Below, one piece after another: positions 38,971 through 47,084 of a stretch of 64,000 nucleotides of DNA (positions are counted from its first letter, which is position 1; each line of letters opens with the position of its first letter). The position numbers and the translations under genes are program-made. The notes below the pieces were generated by a model. That model was not told the DNA's origin. It did no database searches and was given only the letters and a program-made list of their open reading frames with translations. The stretch is from assembly GCA_900317685.1 (NCBI GenBank), contig ONHQ01000008.1, forward strand, positions 1 through 64,000. The letters run 5' to 3'. The stretch comes from an uncultured Prevotella sp. GTDB taxonomy: Bacteria > Bacteroidota > Bacteroidia > Bacteroidales > Bacteroidaceae.

Positions 38971-39987
38971 ATGATCATTCGTGTAGCAAATCCCATCTAT
39001 GACTCCATCTTCAAATATCTGATGGAGGACGAGCGCATCGCACGTACCGTTCTTTCCGCGTTGCTCAAGAAAGAAGTGGTGGAGGTGCAGATACGCCGCA
39101 ACGAGTACACAAATGGCTTTCGTGACAACATCTCCATGTTTCGTATCGACTTCGGAGCACGTATCCGCGAGGACGACGGATCGCTGCGCCTGATTCTCAT
39201 CGAATTGCAGAAGACATGGCTGGAGACCGAGACGCTGCGCTTCCGACAATATCTCGGTGCACAGTATGCCAACCCGGAGAATATGGTACATGAGGAGATG
39301 AGGGCGCCCTACGGAATACCGATGGTAGCTGTGTATATCCTTGGGCATAGAGTAGGGAAAATCAATGTTCCTGTACTCTATGTCAACCACAAGTCCTACG
39401 ACTATGAGGGGCATGAAGTGACACAGGGACTTCCCGACCCGTTTGTCGACAGCCTCATCCATGAAAGTATCATCGTGCAGATACCTCTCTTGCATGGACA
39501 GATCAACAACAGACTGGAAAAAGTTCTCAGTGTATTTGACCAGACCTTCAAGGAGAAAGACAACCGACAAGTCATGGAGATAGACGATGCAAAGTATCAG
39601 AACGACGCTGATATGCAGTATATCCTCCATCGGCTCATCATGGCCTCCGGTAATGCACAGCTTCGTCAGGATATGAATGTTGAAGACGAGTATTTCCAGG
39701 CAATAGAAGATCGCGATACAGCCATCATGAGTCGCGATAAAGTGATCAAAGAGAAGGATGAGCAGATCTCGCAGAAGGATGAGCAGATCTCGCATCAGAA
39801 TCAGCAGATCTCGCAGAAGGATGAGCAGATCTCGCAGAAGGATGAGCAGATCTCGCAGAAGGATGAGCAAATCTCGCAGAAGGATAAGCAGATCTCGCAG
39901 AAGAATCAGCAGCTGGATCGGATACGAGAGAAGTTGCGTCAACAGGGATTGAGCGAAGACGAGATTGAAGAGTGGATAGGGAAATAG
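38971..39987 (+). CDS. Rpn-type PD-(D/E)XK nuclease/putative transposase
   Basis: The 338-residue product belongs to the Rpn/PD-(D/E)XK transposase-related family (PF12784). The nuclease core is visible: Asp60 in FRIDFGARI and Glu78-x-Gln80 in LILIELQKTW, with a MEDERIARTVLSALL helix before it. Residues ~250-320 are seven or eight tandem heptads close to KDEQISQ, encoded by 21-base DNA repeats (39757-39917), predicted to be a coiled coil. The start is set by the promoter at 38902-38932; an in-frame start at 38728 is rejected. The gene appears intact and mobile-element-like, placed between the two surface loci. Confidence 0.85.
   Translation: MIIRVANPIYDSIFKYLMEDERIARTVLSALLKKEVVEVQIRRNEYTNGFRDNISMFRIDFGARIREDDGSLRLILIELQKTWLETETLRFRQYLGAQYANPENMVHEEMRAPYGIPMVAVYILGHRVGKINVPVLYVNHKSYDYEGHEVTQGLPDPFVDSLIHESIIVQIPLLHGQINNRLEKVLSVFDQTFKEKDNRQVMEIDDAKYQNDADMQYILHRLIMASGNAQLRQDMNVEDEYFQAIEDRDTAIMSRDKVIKEKDEQISQKDEQISHQNQQISQKDEQISQKDEQISQKDEQISQKDKQISQKNQQLDRIREKLRQQGLSEDEIEEWIGK
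39757..39917 (+). repeat. 21-base tandem repeat inside the Rpn-type gene
   Basis: About seven copies of a unit close to AAGGATGAGCAGATCTCGCAG, with a few variant copies. Loss or gain of a unit keeps the reading frame. Confidence 0.9.
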
Positions 39988-39988
39988 T

Positions 39989-40402
39989 TGTCTCTTTGCT
40001 TTTGCCGATGAGGTGAGGGGATATGACACGTCAGCAGCAAAGCTCAAGAGGGTGAAAATCAACGCCAAGAAACGGGGGCTGAAACTCTACTTGATTGTGG
40101 CGAATATGACAATGTCACCAACAGTATACAGAATATCAAGAGGCAACATACTTATCACAACCTCACCCATGGCACGGAATTCTGCCGTGACGTGTTTAAT
40201 CTCTCCAAAGTCGATGTTCGGCCGCATCATCATGTTCGGTATGTCAACGATAACGCCCGATGATCTCATCAGTGGCTACGACATCGTGTTGAACAGGCTC
40301 ATGGATGCACGCTTCAATCAGATGCTCGACTTCTCTGAGAACGAGACGCGCAGGATGATTCGCTACTACAAACAGATGGAAGTTAATGATCAAGCTAACT
40401 AA
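39989..40402 (+). pseudogene. Frameshifted AAA-ATPase-like fragment
   Basis: The frame reads ADEVRGYDTSAAKLKRVKINAKKRGLKLYLIV and later DDLISGYDIVLNRLMDARFNQML...RRMIRYYKQ, phrases typical of the AAA-ATPase-like (PF09820) family common in Bacteroidales. Between them, the neighbouring frame continues the family with EYDNVTNSIQNI and THGTEFCRDVFNL, so at least two frameshifts break it. The 5' Walker A part and the C-terminal nuclease part are missing. It is a remnant of a gene once downstream of the Rpn-type gene. Confidence 0.7.
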
Positions 40403-40519
40403 CTCAACATACATAATTATAAAACAAAAAATCTTCTTTATGTAACAAGAGGTGCTGGCACATGGAAATGGCTCCAAGTCCTCGCCTGTCTTCTAACGCA
40501 CCATCTTCGATGGTATGAA

Positions 40520-40570
40520 GAATATTGCCGAATATCGTGATTCTTGTATTCATGATATTCGGCAATATTC
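40520..40570. repeat. Perfect 17-base inverted repeat
   Basis: GAATATTGCCGAATATC (40520-40536) and its exact complement (40554-40570), with three further pairs after one mismatch. There is no T-run. It shares CCGAATATC arms with the terminator at 28020. Confidence 0.8.
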
Positions 40571-40688
40571 GTTATTCCGCATAGCGAAGCGTTAACGATA
40601 AAGACGACCTTCATGTTTTCTCTTCTCGCAAAGCCGCAAAGGGCACAAATGGCGTCCACCGGTAGACATTGCTTTGCAGACTAATTAA

Positions 40689-40734
40689 GGATAGTGTTTT
40701 CCTCCCTATAGGGGGAGTATTGGGAAGAGTCCTT
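40689..40734 (-). repeat. REP-like element, copy G (degenerate)
   Basis: A CCTCCCTATAGGGGGAG core with TATTGGGAAGAG on its right matches the reversed family pattern. It directly precedes the -7 box of the large lipoprotein gene. Confidence 0.6.
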
Positions 40735-40737
40735 CCC

Positions 40738-40745
40738 TATTTTTG
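40738..40745 (+). promoter_or_regulatory. -7 element of the large lipoprotein (plus set)
   Basis: TATTTTTG at 40738-40745 overlaps the left arm of the following dyad. A -33 match is weak; the expected place falls within the REP-like copy. Confidence 0.65.
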
Positions 40746-40768
40746 CAATCTCCCCGGCGGAGATTGCA
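40743..40768 (+). promoter_or_regulatory. GC-rich dyad at the start of transcription (plus set)
   Basis: TGCAATCTCC (40744-40753) and GGAGATTGCA (40759-40768) are perfect 10-base arms around CCGGC. The stretch CTCCCCGGCGGAGATTGCA (40750-40768) recurs exactly, inverted, at 36599-36617. Confidence 0.75.
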
Positions 40769-40851
40769 GTCAGTTGATGAACGGTAAAACGTTTACTAAA
40801 AACGATGAGAGTTAATTTTTTTAATTATATTGTTTAATTTAAATTTGTCGT

Positions 40852-43800
40852 ATGAGAAAGACATTATTAAGTGTGATGATGCTCAGCGCCCTGACGGTCG
40901 CTACCACATCATTGACATCTTGTAAGGATTACGATGATGACATCAACGCCAACACGACTGAGATCAACAATCTCAAGACGCAGTTGGCTACGTTGCAGTC
41001 GGCATTGGATCAGGCTAAGGCAGACGCCACCACAGCCCATGCCAACTTCGCAACAAAGGGTGATCTGAATGATCTGAAGACAGAGATGGCTAAACTGGCT
41101 ACTGCCGATGCTCTGCAGAAGGCTAAAGACGACCTGACTGCACTGATCAACGGTAAGGTAGATCAGAGCGAGTACAATGCTAAGGTCAAGGAGATTGAGA
41201 CTGAGATCGACGGTATCGACAGCAAGCTCAACACACTGGGCACAAGCCTGAACAATTTGGAGACTGCTCAGAAGGCTGCTGATGCAAACATCAAGCTGCA
41301 GCAGACTGCTTTGGAGAACCTGCAGAAGGCTCTGAAGGACGGTTTGGCTGCCAAGGCTGATCAGAAAGACGTTACCGCTCTGCAAGACTCTATCAAGAAG
41401 TTGCAGGACGACATCAAGGCTCTCTCCGGTACAAGCTCTTCTCTCTCTGATCTGAAGAAGCAGATGGAAGACCTGAACAAGAAGGTAGACAACCTGGGTA
41501 CTCAGATCAACGTGCTGACCGTGTTCGTCAAGCACGCTCTGGCTTCTCTGACCTTCATCCCCGACTACTTCACTGAGGGTATCGAGGCTGCTTTGGTTCC
41601 CGCTTATCAGGGTGCATACAGCACAACAAGCGACAACAAGGACTTCACAAAAGCTGGTAAGGATGCTGACCTGCTTTCTGGCTACGGCATCGCCCGCTAC
41701 AACGTGAGCCCGACATCTGTCGACCTCGTTGGCAGCAAGGCTGACTTCTATTCATTGGCTTCTACTGTTCTGAGTCGTGCAGGTAAAAACCTGATCAGCC
41801 CTGTTAACACAGAACTGACAGCCGATGTTCTGAAAGAGAACTATAAGGACGGTGTGCTGACTGTTCCTTTCAAGGCTGATTTCGCTACTATCAGTAATCT
41901 GAAAGAAAATGAACTGCCAATTGCAGCATTGCAGATCTCTCGTGGTGACACGACTGTCACATCTGACTATGCAACAGTTAAGGCTCAGACCTTCACAGGC
42001 ATGGTTGTTGCTGACAACGGTGCTCACAACGCCGTCGTCACTGCCGCAACCTGCGCACAGGGCAAGTCTGGTCTGTACCACTTGTTCACAGCATGGAGCA
42101 GCATGACAACTGCCACCACCAACATCACACATAATGTAGCTTACAACAGCCATCTGAATCTCGACTCTATCGCTGAGGTACATGTAACTGCTGACAACGG
42201 TGAGCGCACACTCTCTGCTGCAGAGTTGAAGGCTCTCGGTCTGAAGATCGTCTTCGCTCCTGTAAACTACACTTCTGGAGATAACAAGACCAGCGAGTCC
42301 GCTCACATCGAGCTCGAGACTGAGAATGGTCAGACTGTCGCTTATCCTCGTAACGTCACCGCTGACGGCAAGACCATCGAGAACACCGTTGCCAACAACG
42401 CTTCTGTAGGCCGTGAGCCTATCGTCGTTGCTAAGGTTGTTGATGAGGCTACCGGTAATAAGGTATATGCTTGGGGTTACATCAAGATCCAGATCACTGC
42501 TCCTAAGCAGGCTATCTCTCAGATCACTACAGCTCCTATGACCTTCACAGGTGACATCTATGACAACTGCAAGGAAGAAGAGTTGACGACTACATGGTCT
42601 CAGATCGAGGCTCTTGTTTACTCTAAGCTGAACATCTCTAAGGAGAACTTCGAGGCTACTTACGAGTTGGATGACAATATCTCTGATGCTAAGCAGTTCG
42701 AGGTGAAGGATGGTGCTTACGCTGAGGCAACTAAGATCGGTGTTGTAAGTGAGAAGAAGGATGATGCTAATCCTCAGACAAACATCCTGAGCTGGAAGTT
42801 GAGCGCTGAAACTCTGAAGGCCCTGAAGTCTCAGGTTGCTGTCAATGCTAATGGCGTCAGCACTAAGGATGTTACTATCTATGTTCACTTCAAGCTGAAG
42901 GGTAGCTCTGAGGCTAGCGAGGGCGTTTACGTTCCTCTGACTATCAAGGCCGGTCAGCTCCACTATCCTGTAGCTTCTCTTGATGGAAGCAAGATTCTTT
43001 CTCAGTGGTACAAGTTGAACACCACAACCAACGCTACTTCTACAAGTGGTGATGATGAGGTTCGTATCAACGTGCCTGTTCCTACAACATCTGACAACAA
43101 GTTGGAGGCTACAGAGTTCACTCGTGACCTGCACAACTACTTCTTGAACAATACGTTAAGCTATAAGCTCAACGATGAGACTCACTTCTCTGCTCTGAAG
43201 AGTGGCAAGCTTGTCTTCAAGTTCATCACTCCTTCTACTGAGACTGGCAACGCAACATTCAATGCTGCTAAGGATGGTACTTGGACTGTTAAGGGTATCA
43301 CTGGTACTACTTATACTTTGAAGGTTGCCAACGATCGTGAGATTGATATCGTGAAGAAGGGCGATGCTGCTGTTAAGCAGGAGATTGTTTCTCTTAACGA
43401 TGAAGGTGTGATCACATTCGTACAGAGTGAGATGGCAGACGACATCTTGAACTATAAGGGTCACAATGAACTGGGTGAGCGTGAAACCTTCACTGCTTAC
43501 ATTGGTATGGCAATCCAGGGTGCTTGCACGGATCTTCCTTTGAATGGCAAGACATGGTTCAACGTTCGCTTCGTACGTCCTGTTGATCTGACTCAGCCTG
43601 AGGCATTCTCCGTGAAGGATGCTCCTAACGAGTGGCAGACTATCGATGTTGCTGATCTCGTGAAGGTTTACGATTGGCGTAACTATGTTGGCGATCCTAA
43701 GAATGGCAACGGTGGTAAGGATGAGAAGAACAAGTTCGACTTCGCTTACTACGGCATCGAGCTCGCTACAGATGCAAACGCTATCTATACCGATGCTAAC

Positions 43801-44064
43801 TTAGGCTCTGACCAGCGTACCGTTCTGAAGGATGCTGCTTCTATTGAGAAACTTGTCAAGACAAGCTCTATCAGTGGTCTGCTTCTGGAGAAGGGCGCTT
43901 CTAACAGCCAGCTCAAGTACAAGAACAGTAGTGCTATTACTGGTACCTTCCACTTGTATGTACCTGTGAAGATGACTTACGTCTTCGGTAAGACTCCTCA
44001 GACACTCTACAGTGTTGTCACTGTGACTAAGTCTGAAGGCCAGAGCACTGCTAAGAAGCACTAA
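40852..44064 (+). CDS. Large surface lipoprotein with coiled-coil stalk
   Basis: The 1070-residue product is a paralogue of the protein at 33082. The lipoprotein signal and the first acidic residues after the Cys (LTSCKDYDDDI) are nearly identical. Residues ~30-215 are a long coiled coil with heptads (NNLKTQLATLQSALDQAKA..., TALQDSIKKLQDDIKAL, LSDLKKQMEDLNKKVDNLGTQI), replacing the collagen-like stalk of the paralogue. The body starts SLTFIPDYFTEGIEAALV, aligning with SLVFMPKLYLDGIETV, and shares VYDWRN...FDFAYYGI against LFDWRG...WFWAYYGV near the end. It is followed by a strong terminator. It is likely an abundant surface protein; codons are strongly biased (GCT, AAG, CTG). Any binding partner is unknown. 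Confidence 0.82.
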   Translation: MRKTLLSVMMLSALTVATTSLTSCKDYDDDINANTTEINNLKTQLATLQSALDQAKADATTAHANFATKGDLNDLKTEMAKLATADALQKAKDDLTALINGKVDQSEYNAKVKEIETEIDGIDSKLNTLGTSLNNLETAQKAADANIKLQQTALENLQKALKDGLAAKADQKDVTALQDSIKKLQDDIKALSGTSSSLSDLKKQMEDLNKKVDNLGTQINVLTVFVKHALASLTFIPDYFTEGIEAALVPAYQGAYSTTSDNKDFTKAGKDADLLSGYGIARYNVSPTSVDLVGSKADFYSLASTVLSRAGKNLISPVNTELTADVLKENYKDGVLTVPFKADFATISNLKENELPIAALQISRGDTTVTSDYATVKAQTFTGMVVADNGAHNAVVTAATCAQGKSGLYHLFTAWSSMTTATTNITHNVAYNSHLNLDSIAEVHVTADNGERTLSAAELKALGLKIVFAPVNYTSGDNKTSESAHIELETENGQTVAYPRNVTADGKTIENTVANNASVGREPIVVAKVVDEATGNKVYAWGYIKIQITAPKQAISQITTAPMTFTGDIYDNCKEEELTTTWSQIEALVYSKLNISKENFEATYELDDNISDAKQFEVKDGAYAEATKIGVVSEKKDDANPQTNILSWKLSAETLKALKSQVAVNANGVSTKDVTIYVHFKLKGSSEASEGVYVPLTIKAGQLHYPVASLDGSKILSQWYKLNTTTNATSTSGDDEVRINVPVPTTSDNKLEATEFTRDLHNYFLNNTLSYKLNDETHFSALKSGKLVFKFITPSTETGNATFNAAKDGTWTVKGITGTTYTLKVANDREIDIVKKGDAAVKQEIVSLNDEGVITFVQSEMADDILNYKGHNELGERETFTAYIGMAIQGACTDLPLNGKTWFNVRFVRPVDLTQPEAFSVKDAPNEWQTIDVADLVKVYDWRNYVGDPKNGNGGKDEKNKFDFAYYGIELATDANAIYTDANLGSDQRTVLKDAASIEKLVKTSSISGLLLEKGASNSQLKYKNSSAITGTFHLYVPVKMTYVFGKTPQTLYSVVTVTKSEGQSTAKKH

Positions 44065-44111
44065 GAAGAACATTGTAATCGGAACTGACGTTCCATTACT
44101 CAAATAACATG

Positions 44112-44146
44112 GAGAGGGGTGTCAACTTGTTGGCACCCCTCTTTTT
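44112..44146 (+). terminator. Intercistronic terminator after the large lipoprotein (plus set)
   Basis: GAGGGGTGTCAAC pairs with TTGGCACCCCTC (small offset) and is followed by TTTTT. It mirrors the hairpin at 33003. Confidence 0.85.
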
Positions 44147-44166
44147 CACTTAAACACATTTGACAG

Positions 44167-44691
44167 ATGAAATTCCGTTATTTATATCTGTATCTGATGC
44201 TCGCGGCTTCCTTCGGCCTGACTTCCTGCAAGGACAAGCAAAAGGACGTGAAGACGCTCGAGCAAGACTATGTTCAGCAACCACAGATGATCTTGTCGAG
44301 CAACGACAGTAATGAGGTGCGCGACGCGGTGAACTACTATCTGACTGCGCTGAACCATAAGCAGGTCGACAAGGCTTTGTCGATGCTGTTCTATTATGAT
44401 TTGAAGACCAACAAGGTGCGCCGACTCACGGATAAGGAGAATGCTGAGCAGAAAGCTGTGCTTTCTCGCTTTGCCGGTTATAGGGCTGAGATCGAGTATA
44501 TCAAGTTTTTCCGCGAGAATGACTCCGAGGTGAAGTACAATATCTACTTCTCTGATAAGCCTTCTACGCCAAGCAATCCCAATTGCATGGGCTTCATGAT
44601 CCGCCCAGTGCGCTTGGAAGGTCGCTGGTATCTGACACTCGCCGGTGAAAACCAGGCTACATACAGTTCTCAGATTGACAAGCAGCAATAG
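44167..44691 (+). CDS. Small lipoprotein (plus set)
   Basis: The 174-residue product has a lipobox (GLTSC, Cys about residue 21) and an NTF2/DUF4878-like mature part with the helix AVNYYLTALNHKQVDKALSMLFYYD and a VKYNIYF strand. It is a paralogue of the lipoprotein at 32470 and keeps the same position relative to the large lipoprotein. It is separated from the large gene by a terminator-like hairpin and from DUF1573 by 75 bases. The function is unknown. Confidence 0.75.
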   Translation: MKFRYLYLYLMLAASFGLTSCKDKQKDVKTLEQDYVQQPQMILSSNDSNEVRDAVNYYLTALNHKQVDKALSMLFYYDLKTNKVRRLTDKENAEQKAVLSRFAGYRAEIEYIKFFRENDSEVKYNIYFSDKPSTPSNPNCMGFMIRPVRLEGRWYLTLAGENQATYSSQIDKQQ

Positions 44692-44706
44692 ATCATAAAT
44701 ACTAAA

Positions 44707-44748
44707 GGACTTCTCCTTCTCGCTTATTATTGTGAGTTGGAGAGGTCC
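44707..44748 (+). other. Hairpin between small lipoprotein and DUF1573 genes
   Basis: GGACTTCTCC / GGAGAGGTCC (one wobble pair) with a 22-base loop is followed by CTTATATTTT, a weak terminator or processing hairpin. Confidence 0.5.
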
Positions 44749-44766
44749 CTTATATTTTCATATACG

Positions 44767-45174
44767 ATGAAACGAATTTCCTATTTACTATTATTTGTGT
44801 CTTTGCTTACAGCCTGTCATCGCAGCACTAAGGTACCTGTGTCTTATTCCAAGGCTCGTATCACGTTTGAGACCGATGAGCATAACTTTGGCGACAGCGT
44901 GATCCATCATGAGCCACAGACTTATGATTTTGTATTTCATAATGCTGGCGCCACTCCGCTCGTCATCTATAAGGCGGAAGGCAGTTGCTTTTGTACACAG
45001 GCCACATATGATAAGGATCCGATTCAGCCCGGTGAAGAGGGCGTGATCCATGTCACCTATTTGGCCAACAACGGTACTGGACATTTCCTGCATTACGTAG
45101 CTGTTTATAGCAATGGCGCTGACAGCACGGGCGTCACCTCGTTGCGTATCGAAGGCGCTGTAAAGGAGAAGTAG
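44767..45174 (+). CDS. DUF1573 lipoprotein
   Basis: The 135-residue product starts at ATG 44767 (the in-frame TTG at 44737 lies in the preceding hairpin and is rejected). The signal peptide carries lipobox SLLTAC. The mature part is an Ig-like DUF1573 domain with the hallmark 'FVFHNAGATPLVIYKAEGSCFCTQATYDKDPIQPGEEGVIHVTY' pattern, including the CxC pair after GS. DUF1573 proteins are common periplasmic or surface proteins in Bacteroidota, of unknown role. It is the third gene of the plus surface set. Confidence 0.85.
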   Translation: MKRISYLLLFVSLLTACHRSTKVPVSYSKARITFETDEHNFGDSVIHHEPQTYDFVFHNAGATPLVIYKAEGSCFCTQATYDKDPIQPGEEGVIHVTYLANNGTGHFLHYVAVYSNGADSTGVTSLRIEGAVKEK

Positions 45175-45590
45175 ACTTTTATTTGTCCTTATGTTACTAT
45201 GTCTTCATTTTCTCTGTTGTCTTAGGCGAATGTCACGGATACATACCTCTGTGTCTCTATGTGAGGATAATTACTTGCAATGGGCTTAGGGTATGGCTTG
45301 GGGGCTGATGTGTGAGATTCCCTTGCCGCAAGGTCTGTAATTCGCCCTTATTGCGTGATTTATAAAAATTTAATGTCAGATTCCGGCCATTTTCGTTGCA
45401 GATTCAATTATTTTTCGTATCTTTGTCGAAAATTTAGATAAGTAAGAAGGGAAACGCCATACGCAAGTCATTTTCGTGGGGGAAGGTGGATTGTGGACGG
45501 ATGGATGTTTTCCTTTTGTGTGTTGTATTGTATATGATACGGCATACAGGCATAGAACGAATTACAAGAACAATTATAAATATAAACGCT
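45175..45590. other. Leader and promoter region of the plus-strand ompA
   Basis: The 416 bases hold a half copy of the 25338 element (near 45225-45265), the promoter at 45396-45425 and an untranslated leader of about 160 bases. In-frame starts at 45486 and 45501 are rejected because a signal peptide begins at 45591. Confidence 0.6.
45396..45425 (+). promoter_or_regulatory. Promoter of the plus-strand ompA
   Basis: TTG at 45396-45398, 19 bases, then TATCTTTG at 45418-45425. Confidence 0.8.
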
Positions 45591-46706
45591 ATGAAGTTAA
45601 GATCACTCGTTACGATTGCTGCCCTCGCACTGGGGACAGTCTCTGGCATGGCCCAGGCTACGTACACAGCTAAGGACGGCACAGAGTACACATTCAAAAA
45701 GCATTTGTTCCTCGACCTTCAGGGTGGTGCACAGTACACACTCGGCGAGGCTAAGTTCGACAAGCTCATCTCTCCGAACGTACAGCTTGGCTTGGGCTAT
45801 CAGTTCAATCCTTGGTTCGGTGCCCGTCTGCAGGCCAATGCTTGGCAGAGCAAGGGTGGCTACAATGGTATTGACGAGGACGGTAAGCCCGTGCCTGTGA
45901 CTTCTACCTACAAGTTCAAGTATGTTGCTCCGGGCTTGGACTTCATGTTCAACCTGAGCAATCTGTTCTGCGGTTGGAATCCTAACCGCGTGTTCAACGT
46001 GACAGCCTTCCTCGGCGGCGGCGCCAACATTGCTTGGGCCAACGACGACGCTGTGGCTATGCACAAAGGCAACGGCGTGGTGATGCGCTATCTCTGGGAC
46101 GGCACAAAGATCAAGGCTTTCGGCCGTGGTGGTGTGGATCTGAACTTCCGCGTCAGCGACGCTGTGAGCATCATGCTCGAGGGTAATGCCAACGTGCTCA
46201 ACGACCGCTACAACAGCAAGAAGGCTGGCAACGCTGACTGGTACTTCAATGCTCTGGCCGGTCTGCGCATCAACTTGGGTAAAACCTACACCAAGAAGGC
46301 TCCGGAACCAGCTCCAGAACCAGCTCCAGAACCAGTGAAGGAAGAGTATGTTGCTCCCGCACCTGCTCCGGAACCTGTTAAGGTAGAGCCGATCCGCCGT
46401 GATGTGTTCTTCCGCATCAATCGCTATGCCGTCACCACTCAGGAGCAGTCTAAGGTTGAGGATATCGTCAACTACCTCAACGAGCATCCTGATGCTAAGG
46501 TGACCGTTACCGGTTATGCTGATGCTGGTACAGGTAACAACGTGATCAACGACCGTATCGCTAAGCGCCGTGCTGATGCTGTGACAAAGATGCTGATCGA
46601 CAAGGGTGTGGCTGCAAGCCGTATCACTACCGACAGTAAGGGTGCTCGCGTACAGCCTTATGCTGAGAACGACAAGAACCGTGTCAGCATCATGATCGCT
46701 GAGTAA
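45591..46706 (+). CDS. OmpA-family outer-membrane porin (plus set)
   Basis: The 371-residue product has a signal peptide (1-22, ending GMAQA), an N-terminal beta-barrel with the shared LSNLFCGWNPNRVFNVTAFLGGG stretch, a Pro-rich hinge of PEPAPEP repeats near 235-265, and a C-terminal OmpA domain (DVFFRINRYAV, TVTGYADAGTG, NDRIAKRRADAV, ENDKNRVSIMI). The hinge differs from the helical linker in the minus-set paralogue. The leader is long (about 160 bases) and may carry regulation. It is followed by a terminator. Confidence 0.93.
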   Translation: MKLRSLVTIAALALGTVSGMAQATYTAKDGTEYTFKKHLFLDLQGGAQYTLGEAKFDKLISPNVQLGLGYQFNPWFGARLQANAWQSKGGYNGIDEDGKPVPVTSTYKFKYVAPGLDFMFNLSNLFCGWNPNRVFNVTAFLGGGANIAWANDDAVAMHKGNGVVMRYLWDGTKIKAFGRGGVDLNFRVSDAVSIMLEGNANVLNDRYNSKKAGNADWYFNALAGLRINLGKTYTKKAPEPAPEPAPEPVKEEYVAPAPAPEPVKVEPIRRDVFFRINRYAVTTQEQSKVEDIVNYLNEHPDAKVTVTGYADAGTGNNVINDRIAKRRADAVTKMLIDKGVAASRITTDSKGARVQPYAENDKNRVSIMIAE

Positions 46707-46784
46707 TCGCGTCATCTCTCTCCCGGTGTCGTGCCTTATATATATAATAAGGTGTGGACAAACTGAGAGAACATCCAATATCGA

Positions 46785-46816
46785 GAGGCTTCGGAATGTT
46801 TCCGGAGCCTCTTTTT
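46785..46816 (+). terminator. Terminator after the plus-strand ompA
   Basis: GAGGCT-CGGA pairs with TCCGGAGCCTC (one-base bulge) followed by TTTTT. An AT-rich motif TATATATATAATAAGGTGT lies about 40 bases before it. Confidence 0.8.
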
Positions 46817-46866
46817 AGGTATATGCGGCAGGCAAGTTTAAATTAGTTTAAACGATAGGAAGAGCC

Positions 46867-46897
46867 TTTGTGGGAAATGTTTTTTTTTATACTTTTG
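46867..46897 (+). promoter_or_regulatory. Promoter of the small basic protein
   Basis: TTTG at 46867-46870, 19 bases, then TACTTTTG at 46890-46897 is a perfect consensus promoter. Confidence 0.85.
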
Positions 46898-46940
46898 CAC
46901 CCAGAAATTTTTAGTTAACAATATAATATCGTTTGCAATT

Positions 46941-47063
46941 ATGGGAGCAGCAGGAAACAAAAAGCCTAAGAAGGCTAAGACAGCCAAGCACGCACCCCGC
47001 TACGAGATGGAGGACAGCATGTCCTCAAGCTTGACAAAAGGAAAGAAGAAATGCCTGCACTAA
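46941..47063 (+). CDS. Small basic protein, 40 residues
   Basis: A short gene with its own promoter (46867-46897), a leader of about 40 bases and a strong terminator (47085-47120). The product starts MGAAGNKKPKKAKTAKHAP, is rich in Lys and Ala in its first 20 residues, has an acidic patch (EMEDS) and ends KGKKKCLH. There is no signal peptide or membrane helix. The Lys-rich composition suggests nucleic-acid or ribosome binding, but I do not recognise the family and give no function. The complete transcription unit is the main support that it is real. Confidence 0.7.
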   Translation: MGAAGNKKPKKAKTAKHAPRYEMEDSMSSSLTKGKKKCLH

Positions 47064-47084
47064 GCTGCGCACTTTCACTTTCTG

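Larger units (their letters stand above)
40403..40851. other. Gene-free stretch upstream of the plus large lipoprotein
   Basis: These 449 bases hold a long perfect inverted repeat (40520-40570), a TCTCGCAAAGCCGCAAAG microrepeat near 40623, a REP-like copy (40689-40734) and the leader dyad with promoter (40738-40768). No coding sequence is seen. Confidence 0.6.

Noticed and set aside
39757-39917. The 21-base tandem array as a CRISPR
   Set aside because: The units are contiguous without unique spacers and lie in frame within a coding sequence.
45486-45590. An N-terminal extension on the plus-set OmpA porin
   Set aside because: A clear signal peptide starts at 45591; the extension would bury it behind a second hydrophobic segment.
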